A stretch of 5,028 nucleotides of DNA from Acidobacteriaceae bacterium (lineage in GTDB: Bacteria; Acidobacteriota; Terriglobia; Terriglobales; Acidobacteriaceae): NCBI GenBank assembly GCA_003164255.1, contig PLST01000150.1, positions 15,322-20,349 on the forward strand, in the 5' to 3' direction. The notes under the pieces were generated by a model that saw nothing but the letters and a program-made list of their open reading frames with translations, was not told where the DNA came from and searched no databases. Positions 1-4,361 of this stretch are shown here, one piece after another (positions within the stretch are counted from its first letter, which is position 1; every line of letters starts with the position of its first letter). Both the position numbers and the translations under genes were made by a program.

Positions 1-578
1 GGATTGGTGCCGTGCGCCGAGTCGGGAATGAGAATCTTCTTGCGCGCGTTGCCTTGCGATTCGTGCCAGGCGCGAATGAGAAGGATTCCTGTGAATTCGC
101 CATGCGCGCCAGCGGCGGGCTGCAGCGTGATGGCGTCCATGCCTGTGATTTCGATGAGGCAGCGCTGCAAGAGCGCGATGACTTCAAGGATGCCCTGCGC
201 GAGCGAGTCGGGCCGGTAGGGATGCGCCTCGGCCAGGCCCCCAATGCGTGAAACGGCCTCGTTAACGCGCGGGTTGTACTTCATCGTGCAAGACCCGAGC
301 GGATACATGCCCAGGTCAATGGCATAGTTCCAAGTGGACAGCCGCGTGAAGTGGCGGATGATCTCGATTTCGCTGAGCTCAGGCAAAATGCCCGGCGTTT
401 TGCGGTGGGCCGCGCCAAGAACAGACGCGGGGTCTACGGCGGGCACGTCGAGCGGCGGCAGCATGTAGGCGCGCTTGCCCGGTGCGGATTTCTCGAAGAG
501 CAGCGCTTCGTTCTGCGTTGGGTGGGTGCGGACTTTGCCAAGGGTCTTACGGCCAGTCGTTTCTGTGGTTGTCGCCAT
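1..578 (-). CDS. gcvPB: Glycine dehydrogenase (decarboxylating) subunit 2, GcvPB, 3' truncated by window edge
   Basis: This is the C-terminal-half subunit of the two-subunit P-protein, the PLP enzyme that decarboxylates glycine and passes the aminomethyl group to lipoyl-GcvH in the cytoplasm. Reading from the ATG at 578-576 gives 192 complete codons, open to the edge. Visible signatures are MYPLGSCTMKYNPR (about residues 91-104), the EAHPYRP stretch (118-123), ITGMDAITLQPAAGAHGE (about 144-161) and the terminal PDSAHGTN, all typical of GcvPB. The PLP-binding lysine lies further downstream in this family and is not in the window. GAGG at 586-589, seven bases from the ATG, supports the start. 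In related operons gcvPB usually follows gcvPA closely; here 748 bp containing a RAYT element separates them, so it may depend on read-through or on a promoter in the element. The identification is secure; only its completeness is unknown. Confidence 0.97.
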   Translation of the reverse strand, partial: MATTTETTGRKTLGKVRTHPTQNEALLFEKSAPGKRAYMLPPLDVPAVDPASVLGAAHRKTPGILPELSEIEIIRHFTRLSTWNYAIDLGMYPLGSCTMKYNPRVNEAVSRIGGLAEAHPYRPDSLAQGILEVIALLQRCLIEITGMDAITLQPAAGAHGEFTGILLIRAWHESQGNARKKILIPDSAHGTN

Positions 579-592
579 TTTTGTACCTCAGA

Positions 593-662
593 GCTTTGTA
601 AAAGGGCACGGCTTCAGCCGGGCCGAATAGCACGAGAAAAACGAGAGGGCTTTAGCCCCTGC
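593..662 (+). repeat. REP unit distal to the RAYT start (inverted copy of 1154-1225)
   Basis: The segment holds two small palindromes: CGGCTTCAGCCG at 609-620 (five-base arms, two-base loop) and GGGCTTTAGCCC at 647-658. It matches the reverse complement of 1154-1225 at most positions, differing by a single-base indel near the outer end, one C/T change in the first palindrome and a variable middle of about 15 bases. It lies between the RAYT stop and the gcvPB ribosome-binding site, so transcripts entering gcvPB carry these hairpins just upstream of GAGG at 586-589. Confidence 0.85.
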
Positions 663-666
663 CGAT

Positions 667-1152
667 TTAAGTTGAGCCCGCATGGTCCATTTTCTTCCGC
701 GCCAGACTGCAAAAGCAGAAAGGGTACTCCTCCGCGGTTGCGGCAAGCCCGGCTTTGATCGGGTTCTCCGCAATATAAGTCCGATGGGCCTCAAAATTCT
801 TCTGGTTCATTACCTGCACTTCGGTGAATCCTCTCTGCCAGACCTCGCCTCTGTAACCGAACTCATGGGACAGCCGATGGGAGAACCTGCCCTTGATCAG
901 TTGCATCGCCTTTTCGATTGTCATATCGCTGTCAACCTCTATCAAAAGATGGATATGGTCAGGCATGATGACGAAGTCGTGCAGCTTGAAGCGATGTTCG
1001 GCGACAAGGGAACGCAGTGTATCGATGAGGAGCTCGGCGTTGCGCTCCGATTGCAGCAATCGCTTACCCATGCTCGTCTTTGTCGTCGCGAAAAAGGTAC
1101 GCGACGAGTTCAGGATGTCGGACGGGGCAGCATTGCGGGCTGGATGCGCCAT
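667..1152 (-). CDS. REP-associated tyrosine transposase (RAYT, Y1/IS200-like HUH family)
   Basis: A 161-residue protein of the Y1 transposase superfamily, which cleaves single-stranded DNA at hairpins through a transient 5'-phosphotyrosine. The HUH metal-binding motif is HIH at residues 66-68, within VIMPDHIHLLIEV. The catalytic tyrosine is most likely Y126, in TYIAENPIKAGL (125-136), the usual RAYT context. An early RTFFATTKT strand (18-26) and VWQRGFTEVQV (104-114) also fit, and length is normal for RAYTs. All key residues are present, so the gene looks intact. The start used is the ATG at 1152-1150, because family members begin before the RTFF strand. There is no convincing Shine-Dalgarno, since the REP palindrome occupies that position; expression may therefore be low or hairpin-controlled. 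It probably acts on the REP units at its own borders. It lies inside the gcv operon in the same orientation and has no evident role in glycine metabolism. Confidence 0.93.
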   Translation of the reverse strand: MAHPARNAAPSDILNSSRTFFATTKTSMGKRLLQSERNAELLIDTLRSLVAEHRFKLHDFVIMPDHIHLLIEVDSDMTIEKAMQLIKGRFSHRLSHEFGYRGEVWQRGFTEVQVMNQKNFEAHRTYIAENPIKAGLAATAEEYPFCFCSLARKKMDHAGST

Positions 1153-1153
1153 T

Positions 1154-1225
1154 GCAGGGGCTAAAGCCCTCTCTCCTTTTCATCGCTGGTTCGGCCCGGC
1201 TAAAGCCGTGCCCTTGTTACAAAGC
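1154..1225 (+). repeat. REP unit at the RAYT 5' end (inverted copy of 593-662)
   Basis: Contains GGGCTAAAGCCC at 1158-1169 and CGGCTAAAGCCG at 1197-1208, each with five-base arms and a two-base loop, about 27 bases apart. It starts two bases from the RAYT ATG, so the inner palindrome occupies the place of a ribosome-binding site. Reverse-complemented, it matches 593-662 closely at both ends. The two units form the inverted pair around the transposase. Confidence 0.87.
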
Positions 1226-1246
1226 CACTCCCTCTTTCGTTGCTGT

Positions 1247-1282
1247 TTCGTTCTGGCTAAAGTGGTGTCGTCGTTAGAAAGC
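1247..1282 (+). repeat. Degenerate third half-REP copy
   Basis: By eye this stretch aligns with 1190-1225 at about 27 of 36 positions, in direct orientation. Shared blocks are TTCG, GGCTAAAG, GTTA and AAAGC in the same order and spacing. The partner arm of the palindrome is eroded (GGCTAAAGTGG instead of CGGCTAAAGCCG). It would be an old, diverged half-unit in tandem with the intact REP, between the RAYT element and the end of gcvPA. Chance similarity in short repeats is possible, so confidence is moderate. Confidence 0.5.
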
Positions 1283-1326
1283 GTCTTCCTTACGCCTCTG
1301 CCTGACGCCTACGCAGTCGAGAGTTC

Positions 1327-2676
1327 CTAAGCTTCTACTGGCGTGGAGGACAAGACTTTCGCGGCTTTGTCGATCTGCTCGCGGGTTACTACTTCAGTGG
1401 CGCACCACAGCGTTGCGTTGCCGAGTTCCGGATACCAGCGGCCGAGCTCCACACCGCCGACGATCTTTTCGTCGAGCAAGCGCTTTGACCACACCGCCGG
1501 GGCTTCATCGGTTTGCAAAACGAACTCGTGAAAGCGCGGCGCACCTTTGAAGAGGAGCTTGGCTCCGGGTTGCGCGGCCAGGGTTTCGGCGGCGTAGGCT
1601 GCTTTGGCCAGGTTGTGCTCGGCCAGCTCGCGGATGCCTTCCTTGCCGTAGACCGCGAGGAAGATGGTGGCCATGAGCGCGACCAGCGCCTGGTTGGTGC
1701 AGATGTTCGATGTGGCCTTTTCACGGCGGATGTGCTGTTCGCGGGTGGCGAGCGTGAGAACGAAGCCACGGTTCCCATTGCCGTCCACTGTTTGGCCCAC
1801 GAGGCGTCCGGGCATCTGGCGAACATACTTTTCCTTGGCTGCGATGACGCCGCAGAACGGGCCGCCATAGCTGAGCGCCACGCCGAACGATTGCGCTTCC
1901 ATGCTGACGATGTCTGCCTCGACCGGCGGGCGCACCACGCCGAGCGAAACAGCTTCGGCAATGGAGACGATGAGCAGAGCGCCCTTGGCGTGAGCGATGG
2001 CCGCAATCGCCGGAATGTCTTCAATGATGCCGAAGAAGTTCGGACTCTGCACGAGGACCGCCGCAGTTTCTTCCGTGACGGCTTGCTCTAAAGCGCCTAT
2101 ATCGATGCGGCCTGTTTCCTTGTTGTAGGTAACGAGGTTCGAAGGCAGGCCCTGATGTTTGGCGTAGGTGGCCAGCACTTCGCGATACTCGGGATGAACC
2201 GTTGCGGCCACAACCGCCTTGTGGCGGCCGGTTAGGCGAACGGCCATCATCACGGCTTCTGCCGCGCCGGTTGACCCGTCGTACATGCTGGCATTGGCTA
2301 CGTCCATGCCGGTGAGCTCGGCGATCATGGTTTGGAATTCGAAGATGGCCTGCAGCGTGCCTTGGGTAATCTCCGCCTGGTAGGGCGTGTAGCTGGTGAG
2401 AAACTCGCCGCGCTGCACGAGAGAGTCAATAATGACGGGGCGGTAGTGGCGATAGGCGCCAGCGCCCAGGAAACTGGCGTAGTCGGTGGCGTTCTTGTCG
2501 GCGGCGGCGCGAAAGTAGTCCACGATTTCGCTCTCGGCCTGCTGGCGCGGCACGTCGAGATCGCGGGTGATGCGGTACTCGGCGGGGATGACGGCGAACA
2601 GGTCGTCGATGGAGCGAGCGCCGATTTCGGCGAGCATCTGCTTGCGTTCGTCGGGCGATTTGGGAAGATAGCGCAT
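1327..2676 (-). CDS. gcvPA: Glycine dehydrogenase (decarboxylating) subunit 1, GcvPA
   Basis: A complete 449-residue N-terminal-half subunit of the split P-protein of the glycine cleavage system. With GcvPB it forms the cytoplasmic PLP-dependent glycine decarboxylase that loads the aminomethyl group onto lipoyl-GcvH. Recognisable signatures are MRYLPKSPDERKQML at the N-terminus, FLGAGAYRHYRP (69-80), FLTSYTPYQAEITQGTLQ (92-109), ASMYDGSTGAAEA (129-141) and, later, GPFCGVIAAKEKYVRQMPGR, GQTVDGNGNRGFVLTLATRE and the REKATSNICTNQAL stretch. Length is normal for stand-alone GcvPA (about 440-450). No frameshift or lost motif is seen. The ATG at 2676-2674 matches the family N-terminus; the only Shine-Dalgarno candidate is GAGAG at 2681-2685, four bases away, which is weak and close. 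An octamer array begins three bases beyond it, so translation could be affected by that array's folding. Unusually, it is separated from both gcvH and gcvPB by selfish-looking modules. Confidence 0.98.
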   Translation of the reverse strand: MRYLPKSPDERKQMLAEIGARSIDDLFAVIPAEYRITRDLDVPRQQAESEIVDYFRAAADKNATDYASFLGAGAYRHYRPVIIDSLVQRGEFLTSYTPYQAEITQGTLQAIFEFQTMIAELTGMDVANASMYDGSTGAAEAVMMAVRLTGRHKAVVAATVHPEYREVLATYAKHQGLPSNLVTYNKETGRIDIGALEQAVTEETAAVLVQSPNFFGIIEDIPAIAAIAHAKGALLIVSIAEAVSLGVVRPPVEADIVSMEAQSFGVALSYGGPFCGVIAAKEKYVRQMPGRLVGQTVDGNGNRGFVLTLATREQHIRREKATSNICTNQALVALMATIFLAVYGKEGIRELAEHNLAKAAYAAETLAAQPGAKLLFKGAPRFHEFVLQTDEAPAVWSKRLLDEKIVGGVELGRWYPELGNATLWCATEVVTREQIDKAAKVLSSTPVEA

Positions 2677-2687
2677 GTTTCTCTCGG

Positions 2688-2735
2688 GTTGTTAGGTTCT
2701 TAGGTTGTTAGGTTCTCAGGTTGTTAGGTTGTTAT
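2688..2735 (+). repeat. Octamer array, six units of GTTSTTAG
   Basis: Units start at 2688, 2696, 2704, 2712, 2720 and 2728: GTTGTTAG, GTTCTTAG, GTTGTTAG, GTTCTCAG, GTTGTTAG, GTTGTTAT. The register is an unbroken 8 bp, and the variation is mostly G/C at position 4. The array ends 12 bases past the four-helix-bundle stop and begins three bases from the putative gcvPA Shine-Dalgarno (2681-2685). Confidence 0.9.
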
Positions 2736-2747
2736 GTCGTTGCCAGA

Positions 2748-3131
2748 TTATCTTGGTCGTTTGCTTTCCGCCGCCCTTGTGCGGAGCGACTTGCTGAGGA
2801 GGCTTAGAAGACGGCCCACTTCATCGCATAACTTCTCGGCTTCTTCCAGCGCTGGTAGTGTTCCGAATTTGAGGCCTCGAGCAATAACAAACTGTGATTC
2901 GAGTTCAAAATTCGAGCCGCGTGCAATGCCGAGGAACTGCAAGAATTCACCTGACGTTGCACGTCCCGCGCTCTCGGCAATGTTACTTGAGACAGAAACT
3001 GCAGCCCGACGCATCTGATTCGTAAGACCAAATCGTTCCGCATCGGGGAACAGAGATGTCAGGCGGTAGACTGAGATCGCCAATTCGGTCGCCCTTTGCC
3101 AGACCAAAAGCTCCTTCAACGAGCCTGCCAT
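2748..3131 (-). CDS. Four-helix bundle protein, S23/Avd-like (23S rRNA intervening-sequence protein family)
   Basis: A complete 127-residue small helical protein of the TIGR02436-type family, which includes S23 proteins encoded in 23S rRNA intervening sequences and is related to the Avd accessory protein of diversity-generating retroelements. Signatures are LLVWQRATELAISVYRLTS (8-26), FPDAERFGLTNQMRRAAVSV (28-47), SSNIAESAGRATSGEFLQFL (48-67) and IARGSNFELESQ (69-80). The family is usually about 115-125 residues; the C-terminal tail here is basic (RTRAAESKRPR). The ATG at 3131-3129 is preceded by GAAGG at 3138-3142, six bases away, supporting the start. The reading frame is intact, unlike its paralogue at 3852-4207, with which it shares roughly half its residues. 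The molecular function is not established; relatives form pentameric bundles that bind nucleic acid. It sits between gcvH and gcvPA but is most likely cargo of the octamer-bounded module, not a glycine cleavage component. Confidence 0.92.
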   Translation of the reverse strand: MAGSLKELLVWQRATELAISVYRLTSLFPDAERFGLTNQMRRAAVSVSSNIAESAGRATSGEFLQFLGIARGSNFELESQFVIARGLKFGTLPALEEAEKLCDEVGRLLSLLSKSLRTRAAESKRPR

Positions 3132-3191
3132 TCGAACCCTTCTGCATGGAACCTGTGCCGCGAGTCAATCAAATACAGAATCGCTTAGCAA

Positions 3192-3223
3192 CAGACAACC
3201 TAACAACTTAATCACCTAGGAAC
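3192..3223 (+). repeat. Inverted octamer array partner, about four units
   Basis: Successive 8-mers CAGACAAC, CTAACAAC, TTAATCAC, CTAGGAAC (3192-3223) are in register and match CTAASAAC, the reverse complement of the 2688-2735 unit, to varying degrees. The second is exact and the others are diverged. The last unit overlaps the gcvH stop codon (3225-3223) by one base. Confidence 0.7.
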
Positions 3224-3612
3224 TAGCTTGCGGTTTCTTCAGAGACGAACGCTTGGTAGGCAGCGGCGTCGAGCAGCGTGTTGAACTCCGCGGGGTTCGA
3301 GAGCTCGACCTTGATAATCCATGTGCCGTGCGGGTTCTCGTTGATCTTGTCCGGGGCTGTCTTTAGCTCCTCGTTGACCGCGGTCACCGTGCCGCTGACG
3401 GGCGAGTAGAGATCGCTGACGGCCTTGACGCTCTCAACCGAACCGAAGGTGGTATTCGCCGTAACCGTGTCGCCCACCTTGGGCGCGTCCACGTAGACGA
3501 TGTCGCCGAGGGAGTTTTGCGCGTAGTCGGTGATGCCGATGGCGCCGATGGAGCCATCGAGCTCAATCCATTCATGTTCGCGGGTATATCGATAGTTTGC
3601 GGGGTAAGCCAT
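3223..3612 (-). CDS. gcvH: Glycine cleavage system H protein (lipoyl carrier)
   Basis: A complete 129-residue H protein, the lipoylated shuttle that takes the aminomethyl group from the P-protein and presents it to the T-protein and then to dihydrolipoamide dehydrogenase. The N-terminus MAYPANYRYTREHEW and GITDYAQNSLGDIVYVDAP (26-44) are family hallmarks. The lipoyl-attachment lysine is K63, in GSVESVKAVSDLYSPVSG. The C-terminal NENPHGTWIIKVELSN is also typical, and length is normal. The ATG at 3612-3610 is chosen because it begins the conserved N-terminus and has AAGGAG at 3623-3628 ten bases upstream. The frame stays open another 81 codons to 3855, but that stretch only translates the octamer repeats (Pro/Leu/Phe/Ser-rich) and is not part of the protein. 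Four-helix-bundle modules lie on both sides. Confidence 0.98.
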   Translation of the reverse strand: MAYPANYRYTREHEWIELDGSIGAIGITDYAQNSLGDIVYVDAPKVGDTVTANTTFGSVESVKAVSDLYSPVSGTVTAVNEELKTAPDKINENPHGTWIIKVELSNPAEFNTLLDAAAYQAFVSEETAS

Positions 3613-3622
3613 GGTAGGTCCG

Positions 3623-3628
3623 CTCCTT
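3623..3628 (-). promoter_or_regulatory. gcvH ribosome-binding site
   Basis: AAGGAG on the minus strand, ten bases upstream of the ATG at 3612-3610. It decides between the normal H-protein start and an 81-residue upstream extension made of repeat sequence. Confidence 0.75.
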
Positions 3629-3666
3629 GAAGAAAGCAGTGAAGCTCTAGTGTAAATGGGAGAAGC

Positions 3667-3821
3667 AGGGAACGAGGGACCAAGGGACCAAGGGAACAAG
3701 AAAATCTGTGACCGAGGGAACAGGAAGGTAGGGACCAAAGGTCCAAAGGAACAAGGGAACAAGAATACGGGGCCAAGGGAGCTAGGGAACAAAAGGCAGG
3801 GAACCAGGGACCCAGGGGATC
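3667..3821 (+). repeat. Octamer array, AGGGAMCA family, long and irregular
   Basis: Clear units begin at 3667, 3675, 3683, 3691, 3715, 3730, 3738, 3746, 3754, 3776, 3784, 3798, 3806 and 3814. The commonest are AGGGACCA and AGGGAACA. The 8-bp register holds within runs and is broken by short non-unit insertions (3699-3714, 3723-3729, 3762-3775, 3792-3797). On the transcribed strand it lies between the decayed four-helix-bundle gene and the gcvH ribosome-binding site, so it forms the gcvH leader. Confidence 0.88.
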
Positions 3822-3851
3822 GGAAGGGCGGGTATGTCGTGAATATGGTCC

Positions 3852-4207
3852 TCACTTCTTGAGTTTGTTCATGACTGCAATTAGAAGCCGGCTCACATCT
3901 GCGGAGAGCCTATCAACGGATTCATATGAATTCTTCGTGGCAAATCCGAGTTTGGAGGAAATGATGAGCTGGGTCTGCAATTCTCAATTTGAGGCCCTTG
4001 CAATACCGAGAAATTGCAAATATTCCCCCTTGTGGCTCTTCCATAATCTTCCGCGATGTTGCTAGCGATCGAAACGGAAGCGCGCCTCAGCTGATCCGTC
4101 AGACCAAATCGTTCAGCAGTTGGGAATGTAGCGGTCAGGCGATAGATTTCGACGCTCAGATCAACAGCCCGTTGCCAGACGACCAGATCCTTGAAAGACG
4201 CACCCAT
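3852..4207 (-). pseudogene. Four-helix bundle (S23/Avd-like) gene with a frameshift and a nonsense codon
   Basis: The first part reads MGASFKDLVVWQRAVDLS, then FPTAERFGLTDQLRRASVSI and SNIAEDYGRATRG, clearly the same family as the gene at 2748-3131. Just after GRATRG the family pattern moves to another frame: one base is missing in the C-run at 4025-4029 (+ strand). The recovered frame reads EYLQFLGIARASN, then an in-frame TGA at 3986-3984, then ELQTQLIISSKLGF and on to RLLIAVMNKLKK and TGA at 3854-3852. Restoring one base gives 118 residues plus stop, the normal family length, so both lesions are well placed. The product from the intact start would run off-family and end at 3893. The start at 4207-4205 is preferred over the upstream ATG at 4243 because AGGAGG at 4213-4218 lies five bases before it. 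A sequencing error could explain the indel, but the TGA would still interrupt the frame. Confidence 0.88.
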
Positions 4208-4212
4208 GGGCT

Positions 4213-4218
4213 CCTCCT
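4213..4218 (-). promoter_or_regulatory. Ribosome-binding site of the decayed four-helix-bundle gene
   Basis: AGGAGG on the minus strand, five bases upstream of the ATG at 4207-4205. It selects that start over the ATG at 4243, which would add twelve non-family residues. The site is perfect although the gene behind it is broken. Confidence 0.75.
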
Positions 4219-4323
4219 CGATTATGGCCATGTTGGCAGCCATTCAAGGACGATAGGGCAAATCCAAGTTTACAGAAGTGACCGCAGGCACTAGAGCGGG
4301 TGGGCAGTCAGCCGGGTGGCCGT

Positions 4324-4361
4324 CTTGTTCCCTTGGTCCCTTGGTCCCTCGTTCCCTGCTT
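4324..4361 (+). repeat. Inverted partner of the octamer array, perfect 38-base match to 3663-3700
   Basis: Four units in strict 8-bp register at 4326-4357: TGTTCCCT, TGGTCCCT, TGGTCCCT, CGTTCCCT. With flanking bases the segment is an exact reverse complement of 3663-3700. The two copies are more than 600 bases apart, so in RNA they could close a long-range stem around the four-helix-bundle pseudogene. Confidence 0.95.

Larger units (their letters stand above)
593..1225 (-). mobile_element. REPtron: RAYT transposase gene bracketed by inverted REP units
   Basis: A compact unit of about 633 bp sits between gcvPA and gcvPB. The outer 70-bp segment at 593-662 is an imperfect reverse complement of 1154-1225; their outer ~35 and inner ~20 bases are nearly identical and the centre diverges. 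The transposase gene fills the interior, its stop five bases from one repeat and its ATG two bases from the other. Each repeat carries two short palindromes of the CGGCTWWAGCCG and GGGCTWWAGCCC type. RAYTs are known single-strand HUH nucleases that recognise and cut REP hairpins, so gene plus flanking REPs is the expected source unit. No target-site duplication is seen, and none is expected for this family. Exact element ends are inferred from where similarity stops. Confidence 0.85.
2688..3223 (-). mobile_element. S23 module 1: four-helix-bundle gene between inverted octamer arrays
   Basis: The whole gcvH-gcvPA spacer is one module. On one side lie six copies of an 8-bp unit, GTTSTTAG on the + strand (2688-2735). 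On the other lie about four diverged units of the reverse complement, CTAASAAC-like (3192-3223), reaching the first base read here of the gcvH stop codon. The longest exact inverted match is 13 bases (2720-2732 with 3195-3207). The four-helix-bundle gene sits between them on the operon strand. The arrangement resembles S23-encoding intervening sequences in 23S rRNA, where a terminal stem brackets the ORF, but no rRNA sequence is present. That this is a mobile unit is inference from architecture and from the second module at 3663-4361. Confidence 0.55.
3663..4361 (-). mobile_element. S23 module 2: decayed four-helix-bundle gene between inverted octamer arrays
   Basis: The M48-gcvH spacer is filled by a second module of the same design. 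Bases 3663-3700 are a perfect 38-base reverse complement of 4324-4361, both made of AGGGAMCA octamers (TGKTCCCT on the opposite strand). The gcvH-side array continues irregularly to about 3821; the M48-side array has four units and ends on the first base of the M48 stop codon as read on the + strand. The gene inside is a disrupted four-helix-bundle gene in operon orientation. The octamer is unrelated to that of module 1, so the shared feature is architecture and not sequence. Mobility is inferred, not shown. Confidence 0.6.

Noticed and set aside
351..758. 135-codon plus-strand frame across the gcvPB 5' end and the REP unit
   Set aside because: It overlaps gcvPB antisense and runs through repeat sequence, with no recognisable motif. 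It is a shadow frame.
1513..2091. 192-codon plus-strand frame antisense to gcvPA
   Set aside because: It mirrors a strongly conserved gcvPA coding region in a GC-rich sequence, and no protein-family signature is seen.
2688..3223. 23S rRNA intervening sequence in its usual setting
   Set aside because: The flanks are gcvH and gcvPA; no rRNA sequence is present. Only the architecture is similar.
3667..3821. CRISPR array
   Set aside because: Repeat units are 8 bp and mostly contiguous, without regular spacers of 30-40 bp, and no cas gene is present.
4208..4243. Upstream ATG at 4243 as start of the second four-helix-bundle gene
   Set aside because: The added residues do not fit the family, while the ATG at 4207 has AGGAGG five bases upstream and begins the conserved N-terminus.
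3663..4361. Rho-independent terminator formed by the 38-bp inverted repeat
   Set aside because: The arms are more than 600 bases apart and no T-run follows a compact hairpin.
2688..4361. Diversity-generating retroelement, suggested by Avd-like proteins
   Set aside because: No reverse transcriptase and no template/variable repeat pair are visible in the window.
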